Source: a bacterium
GTDB taxonomy: Bacteria; Patescibacteriota; Andersenbacteria; UBA10190
Direction of reading: 5' to 3'
Assembly: GCA_027624555.1 (NCBI GenBank)
Contig: JAQBWN010000003.1
Span: 1-50,163 of the forward strand
Length of the DNA stretch: 50,163 nucleotides
Shown: positions 22,053-29,347 of the stretch, piece by piece
Layout of the letters: each line of letters starts with the position of its first letter
Numbering within the stretch: the first letter of the stretch is position 1
Translations under genes and position numbers: made by a program
Notes under the pieces: model-generated
The model's database searches: none
The model's input: the letters and a program-made list of their open reading frames with translations, nothing else
What the model was told of the DNA's origin: nothing

Positions 22053-23264
22053 TTACTCAATAGGCTCGTCAGTTTGAGTTTGCTTCCGTTCTCTCATTTT
22101 TCTACGAATGAACGTAGGAACTTCCAAGTCTTCCTCTTCTGCACTGCCAAATTTTTGAGGTATAGTATTTTGCCTATTCATCGGAGACATACTTTGCCCA
22201 TATGGTGACCGAAGTGGTTGCGGTTGTCGTGGTGCTTCTTGTTGGATCGGCATATGTTGTGCAGGCATATATGCTGCATTTTGGCTTGGCCGCACCATAC
22301 TTTGCGGCTTATCAAAACCGGTTGCAACTACAGTAATTTTCATTTCGCCTTCCTCAACTTGATCTGAATCCATAACAGCCCCAAAAATAACCTTTGCATG
22401 AGGGTCAGCATGCTCTGTAATCGTTCTTGCGACAGCCTCCACTTCATACATGCGCAAATCTGGACCAGCGGTAATATTAAACACAATACCCTTTGCTCCA
22501 TCTATAGTAATATCAAGCATGGGGCTATCAATTGCAGCACGAGCTGCCTCTATTGCCCGGTTTTCCCCAGACGCTCTCCCAATACCCATAAGCGCAGATC
22601 CTGCATTTTGCATAATAGCTTTAATGTCTGCAAAGTCTACGTTTACCATTCCATGGTGAGTAATTAAGTCCGAAATACCCTGAACTCCTTGCCGCAACAC
22701 ATCATCAACTACGCGAAATGCATCTATAAGGCTGGTTTTCTTATCAATTATTTGGAGAAGTCTATCGTTTGGGATAACCACAGAAGCATCTGCTCTGCTT
22801 TGCAATTCTACCAGCGCTTCTTCGGCAAGTGTCATTCGTTGTTGTCCTTCAAAAGAAAAAGGTTTTGTAACAATAGCCACTGTTAAAGCGCCAACCTCGC
22901 GTGCAATTTCAGATACTACGGGAAGTGCACCTGTAGCCGTTCCTCCGCCGAAACCTCCAGCAGTAAATACCATATCGGAACCTTTAAGAAGTTCATAAAT
23001 TTCTTCTCGACTTTCTTCTGCTGCCTGTTGCCCGAGTGCTGGGTTCATTCCTGCCCCAAGGCCTCGCGTTACGGTTTGCCCAATGTGCAGTTTTGTAGGT
23101 GCACCCGAATAATGGAGCGCCTGTGCGTCGGTATTTACTGCAATAAATTCTACTCCTTTTATATTCGCCTGGATCATTCGATTGAGCGCTGCGTTTCCGC
23201 CACCGCCAATGCCAACAACCTTAATGTTCGCTACGTTTTCAATAGTGGGCCGTTTGAGTGGCAT
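22053..23264 (-). CDS. ftsZ: Cell division protein FtsZ
   Basis: The tubulin-like division GTPase, 403 aa. The N-terminal glycine loop is VVGIGGGGNAALNRM, and FIAVNTDAQAL follows. The tubulin signature is GGFGGGTATGALPV, where most FtsZ have GGMGGGTGTGAAPV, so Gly-to-Ala and Met-to-Phe changes are visible. The catalytic T7 loop NVDFADIKAIMQNAG is intact. The C-terminal linker is Pro/Gln/Met-rich and ends in EVPTFIRRKMRERK, the FtsA-binding tail, plus ten further residues. It has its own promoter between ftsA and ftsZ. Confidence 0.97.
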   Translation of the reverse strand: MPLKRPTIENVANIKVVGIGGGGNAALNRMIQANIKGVEFIAVNTDAQALHYSGAPTKLHIGQTVTRGLGAGMNPALGQQAAEESREEIYELLKGSDMVFTAGGFGGGTATGALPVVSEIAREVGALTVAIVTKPFSFEGQQRMTLAEEALVELQSRADASVVIPNDRLLQIIDKKTSLIDAFRVVDDVLRQGVQGISDLITHHGMVNVDFADIKAIMQNAGSALMGIGRASGENRAIEAARAAIDSPMLDITIDGAKGIVFNITAGPDLRMYEVEAVARTITEHADPHAKVIFGAVMDSDQVEEGEMKITVVATGFDKPQSMVRPSQNAAYMPAQHMPIQQEAPRQPQPLRSPYGQSMSPMNRQNTIPQKFGSAEEEDLEVPTFIRRKMRERKQTQTDEPIE

Positions 23265-23273
23265 ATACTATTC

Positions 23274-23301
23274 ATCGTACGAACGAAAAAAAGAATGTCA
23301 A
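23274..23301 (-). promoter_or_regulatory. Promoter of ftsZ (leaderless type)
   Basis: Perfect TTGACA (23296-23301), 16-base spacer, TACGAT (23274-23279); nine bases to the ATG at 23264, so the leader would be about two bases. Confidence 0.7.
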
Positions 23302-23320
23302 CACAAAGTGGTGTTCATCT

Positions 23321-23339
23321 CGAACACACTTGGTGTTCG
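23321..23339. promoter_or_regulatory. Operator-like inverted repeat upstream of the ftsZ promoter
   Basis: CGAACAC-ACTTG-GTGTTCG is a perfect 7-base inverted repeat. It lies between the ftsA stop and the ftsZ -35 box, with an additional GTGTTC half-site at 23311. It could bind a dimeric regulator, or act as a weak hairpin ending the ftsA transcript. Confidence 0.45.
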
Positions 23340-23343
23340 TAAC

Positions 23344-24582
23344 TCAAGGAAGAAACGTTTTTGCCCAGCCTCGAACCTTAGAAAGTGTTGCGCCAATGTT
23401 CGGTAAACGTATCGAGGAATGAAAAGATGGTCTGCTTTCTTGCTCTATTGCAAAATGTATAAGCCCGATACCAACACTATATTCTGGTTCATCGGTACCG
23501 TCAGCTAACCCCCCAAGTATTGCAGGGCGACCAATACGGACAGGAAGGCGAAGCTTCTTTTTCGCAAGATCTACGAGCCCTTCCATGTGTGCCCCTCCAC
23601 CAGTTAAAATAACTCCAGCAGGGAGAATGCCACTCCGTCCAATTGACTTCAGTTCACGGTCAACAAACGAAAGTAGTTCATCGAGCCGAGCACTAATAAT
23701 ATTCGCGACTTCTCGTCGTGAAATAGTTTCTTGTTCACTGTCTTCTCCTTCTATAGAAATTGTTTCATTTTGATGTACGTCAGAAGGAACCGCGGTACCG
23801 TGAGAAACTTTTAGTGCTTCAGCAATCTCAATAGATGTCCGTAGGCCAATAGCGATATCGTTCGTAATGTGAGAAGTGCCAACTGGCAACACACTTGTAT
23901 GTAACAGCACGTGTTCCTCATACACAACCATGCTCGTGGTGCCTGCACCCAAATCAACCAACACAACACCAAGTTCCTTTTGTCGCTTATCCAGAACCGC
24001 AAGGGCACACGCAAGAGGCGCGAACACAAAATCTTCAATATGAACTCCTGCCTGATTCACAACCTTGGTAAGATTTTTAATAAACGGTACCGAACCTTCG
24101 ATAACGTGCGCCTCTACTTCAAGTCGGACACCTGTCATGCCTACTGGGTCACTAATATGCTCCTGACCATCAACAATATAGTTTTGCGGTAGCACATGAA
24201 GTATTTCCCTATTTTGAGGCAGCGAAATTGCCTGCGCAGCATTAATAACGCGGTCTACATCATCTGTTGTTATCTCCCCATCTGCTCTGCTTACTGCAAT
24301 AATTCCACGCAAGTTATGAGAAGTGAGGTGTGACCCGTTAATACTTACATATGCTTTTTCTACCATAACCCCAGATACCCGCTCTGCCATGTCACGAGCT
24401 TCGCCAAGGGCAGCAACTGCCTCTTCCACATCTGTAATAACACCTCTTTGCATGCCGCGCATTTGCACAACACCTACACCGAGAATTTTTACTTCTTCGC
24501 TGCCCAGTTCTTTTTGGGCTACTAGTACACGCACAGCACTCGAGCCTATATCAATACCTATAAATGTGTGGGGAGTCTTCAT
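23344..24582 (-). CDS. ftsA: Cell division protein FtsA
   Basis: The actin-like membrane tether of FtsZ, 412 aa. The nucleotide-binding blocks are FIGIDIGSSAVRVLVA at the start, VLVDLGAGTTSMVVYE, and VILTGGGAHMEGL. The family-specific 1C region lies between (AYVSINGSHLTSHNLRG). The C-terminus LSKVRGWAKTFLP has the amphipathic helix used for membrane binding. It lies 4 bases after the dgkA-like gene and upstream of ftsZ in the standard ftsA-ftsZ order. Confidence 0.97.
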   Translation of the reverse strand: MKTPHTFIGIDIGSSAVRVLVAQKELGSEEVKILGVGVVQMRGMQRGVITDVEEAVAALGEARDMAERVSGVMVEKAYVSINGSHLTSHNLRGIIAVSRADGEITTDDVDRVINAAQAISLPQNREILHVLPQNYIVDGQEHISDPVGMTGVRLEVEAHVIEGSVPFIKNLTKVVNQAGVHIEDFVFAPLACALAVLDKRQKELGVVLVDLGAGTTSMVVYEEHVLLHTSVLPVGTSHITNDIAIGLRTSIEIAEALKVSHGTAVPSDVHQNETISIEGEDSEQETISRREVANIISARLDELLSFVDRELKSIGRSGILPAGVILTGGGAHMEGLVDLAKKKLRLPVRIGRPAILGGLADGTDEPEYSVGIGLIHFAIEQESRPSFHSSIRLPNIGATLSKVRGWAKTFLP

Positions 24583-24586
24583 AGTG

Positions 24587-24967
24587 CTATACGTAAAAAA
24601 TTAGCGCAGGAAGTAATATCAATATTCCTACAATACATGCACCTATACTTGCGAGCAAAACCGCTCCAGCAGCCATGTCTTTCACGTCCCGTATTTTTTC
24701 GCTAAATTCCGGATGAACTATATCCGATAATATCTCAAATGATGTGTTAATGATTTCCAGTGTAATAACAAGTATAATCGCAAGCACAAGAACTGCCATA
24801 TGAAAGAATGGCAAACGGAGATATAGCATCGCGCACACAACAAGTGTTCCTATAACAACTTGGACGCGTACATTTATTTCTCGAACAAAAACACCCTTTA
24901 GCCCAAGGAATGCAAAAGAAATGGCTTCAAAAATAGTACTGCTACGATGCCACTGATTCATATTCAT
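24587..24967 (-). CDS. dgkA: Diacylglycerol/undecaprenol kinase family membrane protein
   Basis: 126 aa from the ATG at 24967; the longer track start lies inside ybeY. After a short N-terminus come AISFAFLGLKGVFVREINVR, then three membrane segments and the family signature LEIINTSFEILSDIVHPEFS with catalytic Glu, followed by IRDVKDMAAGAVLLASIGA. Gram-positive-type members phosphorylate undecaprenol for cell-wall lipid recycling. ybeY and dgkA are adjacent in many bacteria, and the 5-base gap here fits one transcript. Confidence 0.92.
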   Translation of the reverse strand: MNMNQWHRSSTIFEAISFAFLGLKGVFVREINVRVQVVIGTLVVCAMLYLRLPFFHMAVLVLAIILVITLEIINTSFEILSDIVHPEFSEKIRDVKDMAAGAVLLASIGACIVGILILLPALIFYV

Positions 24968-24972
24968 ACCTA

Positions 24973-25407
24973 TTAGTATACATCGGAAAGTGAAATCGCT
25001 ACGAATCCACATGCAAGTAAAATTTCCCGTTCCGCTTCTTTCATGATAAATGAATCCTTTTTTGATGCTTCATGATCCATTCCACACACGTGAAGTACCG
25101 CATGTGTTACAAGAAGCGCTACGTAATCGCGAATTGCAATACCGCGAGTCTCAGCTTCAGCACGCGCAACCTCCATGCAAATTGCAATGTCATGATCTCC
25201 TTCTGGTTCATATGAAAAGGTAAGTATATTCGTCGGAATATCTTTATTTCGGTATTCCTTATTTAATCGCTGTATTTCTTCCACTCCTACACATCTCATT
25301 GCAACTTCGTCATCAGCAACGTTACGTTTCATACGAGCCGCCTGCCAAAGATTCTCTAATTCACTCTTGGTAAGTGGAAAATCTTTGCAACCTGAAAACA
25401 CGAACAT
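24973..25407 (-). CDS. ybeY: Endoribonuclease YbeY (rRNA maturation)
   Basis: 144 aa. It contains RLNKEYRNKDIPTNILTFSY, the family's N-x-x-YR-KD-PTDVLSF block, and the zinc site HAVLHVCGMDHE near residues 108-119 (normally HGxLHLxGYDH). The MKEAEREIL end is also typical. It is needed for 16S rRNA 3' processing and quality control. It is directly upstream of dgkA. Confidence 0.94.
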   Translation of the reverse strand: MFVFSGCKDFPLTKSELENLWQAARMKRNVADDEVAMRCVGVEEIQRLNKEYRNKDIPTNILTFSYEPEGDHDIAICMEVARAEAETRGIAIRDYVALLVTHAVLHVCGMDHEASKKDSFIMKEAEREILLACGFVAISLSDVY

Positions 25408-25422
25408 AATTGATGCGTCGAA

Positions 25423-26064
25423 CTACAACTTATCGTTTGGGGAAGCAATAAGAGGATTATATCCACGAGTTATTTCTTCTCCGTCAGAATAGCCATCTTT
25501 ATCCGTATCCGGATTAAAAGGATCTGTTCCAAATTTTCGCTCATCCGGATCGGGAAACCCGTCATTGTCTGAATCTAATTTTCCCGAACCCAACGGATTA
25601 TATCCGTTCCGCACTTCATCGCCATCTAAATAGCTGTCACCATCAGTATCCGGGATATTAGGATCTGTTCCATAGTACCTCTCTTCTGCGTTCGTGAGCC
25701 CGTCATTATCAGGGTCTGCAAGATCAGATGTGTCATTTGAAAGTATTTCTGGTACCAAAACAGGCATTCCAATTTCAGCTGGGGCAATACTTGTTACTGG
25801 AACAGGGCTATACGTAGGTATAACGGTTGATACTGGCTTTGTAAATAATCCGTATACAAGAAAAACCACTGCGACAAGCGAAACAACGGCAATAAATATG
25901 CCAATACTAATAAACACCCACCTGGCTGCATGCCTGCTCTCCATTGCATGCTTCGTAACAGATATTGGAGCAACGCCTATAGGTGACGGAATACTTTTCA
26001 AAGGCGCAAATGGGTCAGGAATATCAAACCCTTCTCCCGGTATATTAATTGGAGGCGTTGTCAT
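25423..26064 (-). CDS. Membrane-anchored protein with thrombospondin type 3-like calcium repeats
   Basis: 213 aa from the ATG at 26064 (MTTPPINIPGEG); the track's earlier start reads through a repeat. A cytosolic Pro-rich N-terminus of about 60 residues is followed by one membrane segment (WVFISIGIFIAVVSLVAVVF) and a Pro/Ser linker. Three DxDxDG repeats then follow, for example DPDNDGLTNAEE, DTDGDSYLDGDE and DSDNDGFPDPDE, each with a GTDP or GYNP turn. These bind calcium in related surface proteins. Promoter TTGTTA-17-TATAAT (26077-26105) gives a leader of about 5 nt. Confidence 0.85.
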   Translation of the reverse strand: MTTPPINIPGEGFDIPDPFAPLKSIPSPIGVAPISVTKHAMESRHAARWVFISIGIFIAVVSLVAVVFLVYGLFTKPVSTVIPTYSPVPVTSIAPAEIGMPVLVPEILSNDTSDLADPDNDGLTNAEERYYGTDPNIPDTDGDSYLDGDEVRNGYNPLGSGKLDSDNDGFPDPDERKFGTDPFNPDTDKDGYSDGEEITRGYNPLIASPNDKL

Positions 26065-26076
26065 AATTATATAATC

Positions 26077-26105
26077 ATTATAAAGGATAATAGTATTTAT
26101 AACAA
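26077..26105 (-). promoter_or_regulatory. Promoter of the calcium-repeat protein gene
   Basis: TTGTTA (26100-26105), 17-base spacer, perfect TATAAT (26077-26082); 12 bases to the ATG. Confidence 0.6.
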
Positions 26106-26113
26106 AAAAGCGC

Positions 26114-26200
26114 GTCATCCCGCTACGCCCCACATAGCTCTTTGAGCGACGTGGGGGGGGTGACATAAACGTGGATCCCGGCTCATGGGCCGGGATAACA
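26114..26200. repeat. Composite palindromic repeat (families C and TAGCTCTTTGAGCGA)
   Basis: The left part contains CCCCAC-ATAGCTCTTTGAGCGAC-GTGGGG; its core TAGCTCTTTGAGCGA is identical in pth at ~31052-31066. The right part is ACGTGGATCCCGGCTCATGG then GCCGGGATAAC, an inverted relative of the element at 9447-9477 with a strong ATCCCGGC/GCCGGGAT hairpin. It lies between rpsU and the calcium-repeat gene and may also limit read-through. Confidence 0.75.
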
Positions 26201-26208
26201 GTTACCTC

Positions 26209-26460
26209 TTAAAAATGTCTGCCTTTTTTTTGTGGGAAAGAAAATTCATCTATCTCTCCAGTTTTTATCAATCGCTCACGCTCAGCTTGGAGCTCCCCTT
26301 TTCGTTGTGCTTCTTCACGAATCCTATTCTTGCTTTTCTTCGGCTCATGATATCTAACTTTTTTTGCCTGCAATAATACTCCACTTTGTTGCACAATGCG
26401 AGTAAACCGACGGACTAACCCTTCGGAATTTTCATGATCTCTTTTTTTTGCCTCTAACAC
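26209..26460 (-). CDS. rpsU: 30S ribosomal protein S21
   Basis: bS21, 83 aa. The start is chosen at the GTG at 26460, because AGGAGG lies 8 bases upstream; the track's GTG at 26469 overlaps that Shine-Dalgarno. The product begins LEAKKRDHENSEGLVRRFTR and continues with VQQSGVLLQAKKVRYHEPKK and RIREEAQRK, the family's conserved core. The last ~30 residues are a charged extension. This is one of the few genes here with a perfect Shine-Dalgarno, which is notable because S21 acts in Shine-Dalgarno-dependent initiation. Confidence 0.9.
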   Translation of the reverse strand: MLEAKKRDHENSEGLVRRFTRIVQQSGVLLQAKKVRYHEPKKSKNRIREEAQRKGELQAERERLIKTGEIDEFSFPQKKGRHF

Positions 26461-26555
26461 AAACAACACCTCCTATTAAAAATAATACCGTGAATAAATC
26501 CTTAAAAAACCTTAGCACGCGAAGCGCACAAAGTCAATGTGCGAAAGCAAACGTT

Positions 26556-26963
26556 CTACTTGCCTCCTAAAAACTTCGTACCGCTAAAGTACCCTCCCGG
26601 ACCATCAGCTACCCCCAATGCGACAAGAAGCGTATTTACAATAATGTACGCCAAGAGGATAACTGCAAGCCCAATTAATGCTTGCGTTATAGTACTCTTG
26701 CCCCGCTTTACATGCTCCTCATCTACCGAGTAGAGGAACATTTGCACGCCACCATATATTAGAAGCCCAAGTGCAACAATACCCGCCATCCCAAGTAAAA
26801 AGTTGTAAATTCCAATAAGTAACTCAAAGAGGTCTTTCAACTCACAAAGCCTTTGAGTTCCCTGCGGTCCACATTTTACGATTCCAGTGCCCTGCGCATA
26901 CGCGAGTACTGGGCTAATCCATCCAAGTAATACAAAAAAATATGTAAAAAATCGTTGTTTCAT
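26556..26963 (-). CDS. VirB2/TrbC-like small pilin
   Basis: 135 aa from the ATG at 26963, overlapping the hinT stop as ATGA. A signal peptide (MKQRFFTYFFVLLGWISPVLAYAQG) with a plausible AYA-Q cleavage site is followed by a short segment with two Cys (KCGPQGTQRLCE). Two membrane helices (LLGMAGIVALGLLIYGGVQM and ALIGLAVILLAYIIVNTLL) separated by a short charged loop complete it. This is the layout of type IV secretion pilins, which occur often as lone genes in CPR genomes. No VirB4 or VirB6 neighbour is visible. Confidence 0.8.
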   Translation of the reverse strand: MKQRFFTYFFVLLGWISPVLAYAQGTGIVKCGPQGTQRLCELKDLFELLIGIYNFLLGMAGIVALGLLIYGGVQMFLYSVDEEHVKRGKSTITQALIGLAVILLAYIIVNTLLVALGVADGPGGYFSGTKFLGGK

Positions 26964-27319
26964 GCCTTGCATCTCAGTGGCCCAAGCGGCTCTCCTCCTA
27001 ATATATGAATGTGAAGATGAGGAATTTCCTGGCCAGCGTGCAAACCGATATTCGTTATTACCCTATAGCCTGACTTCATTATTCCCGCATCTCGCGCTAC
27101 ATGCGTTGCGTCGTGCAATAACTTTCCCATCAAGAGGTGGTCATCTCCAACCATCCCGTCAAGTGACGTGATGTGTTGCTTGGGAATTCCTACAATGTGT
27201 ACGGGTGCTTGCGGGTGAATATCCTTAAAAAACAGTGTATCGCCTCCATCAAATAAAATATCCGCGGAAATTGTTCCGCTGATTATGTTGCAAAATATAC
27301 ACGTGTCTGACTGTTCCAT
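26960..27319 (-). CDS. HIT family nucleotide hydrolase
   Basis: 119 aa from the ATG at 27319, one base after the hisS stop (TAA-A-ATG). The N-terminal CIFCNIISG with its CxxC pair, the middle DIHPQAPVHIVGIPKQHI and the catalytic histidine triad HLHIHILGG near the end are all present. Members hydrolyse purine nucleotide phosphoramidates such as AMP-lysine. It is placed in a hisS-hinT-pilin transcript. Confidence 0.93.
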   Translation of the reverse strand: MEQSDTCIFCNIISGTISADILFDGGDTLFFKDIHPQAPVHIVGIPKQHITSLDGMVGDDHLLMGKLLHDATHVARDAGIMKSGYRVITNIGLHAGQEIPHLHIHILGGEPLGPLRCKA

Positions 27320-27320
27320 T

Positions 27321-28649
27321 TTATAGCCTAACAATATTAAGTCTACGCTCCAATTCTTTTACCAGCTTATCACGATCTATAACTTCCTGCATACCACTTT
27401 CCATATTGCGAAGAATAACGGTTTGATCCAATACTTCTTTTTGCCCAATAATAATGGTCCACTGAACTTTTAATCTATCTGCCATTCTAAGTTGTGGCTG
27501 CATACCATCACGGTCAATGCTTTCCGCAAACGGAATATCGGCATCGCGCAAATCTTTCATAATTTTAAGCCCCAAAAGCTTTGCCTGTTCTCCTAATTGT
27601 GCAATAAAGAGCTTTGGCTGATCTCCGAGCATTAGCTCAATTCCCTCTTCTTTTACTCGCTCAATAACGCGTTCGATACCAATTGCAGCACCTATTGCAG
27701 GAACATCTTTTCCACCTAACTGTTTCACTAAATTATTATATCTCCCGCCGCCCGCAAACGTGTTTTGTTGAGATAACCCGCGAGTAGATTTCGGAACAAA
27801 TTCAAATACGGTGTGCGTATAGTAATCAAGCCCACGAACTAAGGAAGGAGTCACTTCATACGGAACACCAAGTTCCTGTAAACTCTCGAGAATATATTCA
27901 AAATGTTTTTTAGAAGATTCTGAAAGATGGTCAATTAGGCGAGGAGCCGTATTACCTACTTGCTGACATTTTTCCTCCTTACAATCAAGCAGCCGAAGTG
28001 GGTTAGATACCAAACGATCCTTACAATCGCGACATAATTTTTGTCGATTTCTTTTATAATGGTCTTTCAAAAGTGAAATATATGCAACCCGCTCTGCTGG
28101 TTCGCCGAGAGTATTGATGAGTACTATAAAATCTTCCAGACCCAAATGTTTAAAATAGAGATGCAATACATAGATAACCTGGACATCAGTAATAGGAGAC
28201 GCAGAACCAACTACCTCCACCCCTACCTGGTGAAACTCGCGAAGTCTACCTGCTTGAGGCCGTTCGTAGCGAAAAAAAGATCCAATCATAAATAGCTTCA
28301 CTGGCCTTGGCCAACTTCTCATTCCGTGTTCAATATATGAACGAATCATGGAAGCAGTGCCTTCTGGTCGCAGTGCATAGTGCGAACCTTTGCCACGAGA
28401 CTTCACCTCGAACAATTCTTTCTGAACAATGTCTGTATCATTTCCTATACCGCGGGTAAACAAGTTAATGTCCTCAAATGTCGGAGTTTCTATTTGCTGA
28501 AAATGCCATCCTCGTAAAAATGATTTTGCGTTCTCTATTACATATTCCCAATACTTCTGGTCAGAAGGGAGCAAATCAGTAGTACCGCGAGGACTTCTAA
28601 GCGGAAATTCAACATTTGAAGTATTTTTTTTCTTTTTAGAAACAGCCAT
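27321..28649 (-). CDS. hisS: Histidyl-tRNA synthetase
   Basis: 442 aa. Class II motifs include RGTTDLLPSD at the start, motif 2 ALRPEGTA and RYERPQAGRLREFHQ, the histidine-specific LVRGLDYYTHTVFEF, and motif 3 GAAIGIERV. The C-terminal anticodon-binding domain starts near PKLFIAQLG. The insertion domain carries four Cys (CRDC and CKEEKC), a zinc-ribbon-like arrangement seen in several bacterial HisRS. The N-terminus has an extra basic stretch (KKKKNTS). Confidence 0.97.
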   Translation of the reverse strand: MAVSKKKKNTSNVEFPLRSPRGTTDLLPSDQKYWEYVIENAKSFLRGWHFQQIETPTFEDINLFTRGIGNDTDIVQKELFEVKSRGKGSHYALRPEGTASMIRSYIEHGMRSWPRPVKLFMIGSFFRYERPQAGRLREFHQVGVEVVGSASPITDVQVIYVLHLYFKHLGLEDFIVLINTLGEPAERVAYISLLKDHYKRNRQKLCRDCKDRLVSNPLRLLDCKEEKCQQVGNTAPRLIDHLSESSKKHFEYILESLQELGVPYEVTPSLVRGLDYYTHTVFEFVPKSTRGLSQQNTFAGGGRYNNLVKQLGGKDVPAIGAAIGIERVIERVKEEGIELMLGDQPKLFIAQLGEQAKLLGLKIMKDLRDADIPFAESIDRDGMQPQLRMADRLKVQWTIIIGQKEVLDQTVILRNMESGMQEVIDRDKLVKELERRLNIVRL

Positions 28650-28659
28650 ATGGTAAGAC

Positions 28660-28687
28660 AGTGTACAAGGAAAATAAAAAAAATCAA
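28660..28687 (-). promoter_or_regulatory. Promoter of hisS
   Basis: TTGATT (28682-28687), 16-base spacer, TACACT (28660-28665); ten bases to the ATG at 28649. Confidence 0.5.
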
Positions 28688-29286
28688 GTGGCTGTTATAA
28701 AGCGTGGAGATATTGGATAGAACAGCAACATACGATTTAAGGGCCACAATCGAATCCAGGCCCTGCCAATGATTTCGTCGCGCTTTACCGCTCCCCATAA
28801 TCTAGAGTCGGAACTCTCAGACCTGTTATCTCCCAAAATAAAATACTCCCCATCATTTAAGTGTATATTTATTTGTCCGCCCGTTCGTACGCCAGATGCA
28901 AGATACTTTAATTCTTCAATTTCCGCACCGCTGGGATATGCGCTATTACTGATAATTACTCGTCCATCATTCACCTGTATATCTTCGCCAGGCAGTCCAA
29001 TTACTCTTTTAATGAAAAACTTGGTGTGATCTTGTGGGTACTGAAATACAATTACCTCGCCTCTTCTTGGATCTCGAAACCGATATGACAATTGATCTAT
29101 GACAAGGTATTCTCCATCATGAAAACTTGGCTCCATAGAAGATCCTCGTACAAAAAATGGTTGCACTACAAAATACCGAATGGGAACAATTATCACCATT
29201 GCTAAAATAAAAGCTTTCAATAACTCCCAAAAAAATAACCCGAGTGCGCCACCAAAAGAGTCTCTCTCCTTTTTTAGTTCTTCCAT
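28684..29286 (-). CDS. lepB: Signal peptidase I
   Basis: 200 aa from the ATG at 29286 (MEELKKERDSFGG); the track start at 29358 lies in the divergent lytR gene. One N-terminal membrane segment is followed by box B with the catalytic Ser (VRGSSMEPSFHDGE), box D with the catalytic Lys (KFFIKRVIGLPGE) and box E (GDNRSESSDSR). It releases exported proteins from their signal peptides. The start choice rests on a TTGCCA-18-TACAAT promoter whose -10 box would overlap the next ATG upstream (29295). Confidence 0.95.
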   Translation of the reverse strand: MEELKKERDSFGGALGLFFWELLKAFILAMVIIVPIRYFVVQPFFVRGSSMEPSFHDGEYLVIDQLSYRFRDPRRGEVIVFQYPQDHTKFFIKRVIGLPGEDIQVNDGRVIISNSAYPSGAEIEELKYLASGVRTGGQINIHLNDGEYFILGDNRSESSDSRLWGAVKRDEIIGRAWIRLWPLNRMLLFYPISPRFITAT

Positions 29287-29293
29287 ACGCTTC

Positions 29294-29337
29294 ATTGTAC
29301 GGACGATATTGCACATTTGGCAAGTTATATATACTAT
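29294..29337. promoter_or_regulatory. Overlapping divergent promoters of lepB and the LCP gene
   Basis: Plus strand: TTGCAC (29309-29314), 17 bases, TACTAT (29332-29337), ten bases to the ATG at 29348. Minus strand: TTGCCA (29318-29323), 18 bases, TACAAT (29294-29299), seven bases to the ATG at 29286. The two -35 boxes lie almost on top of each other, so the genes may compete for polymerase. Both transcripts would be leaderless or nearly so. Confidence 0.6.
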
Positions 29338-29347
29338 TGAACTGATA

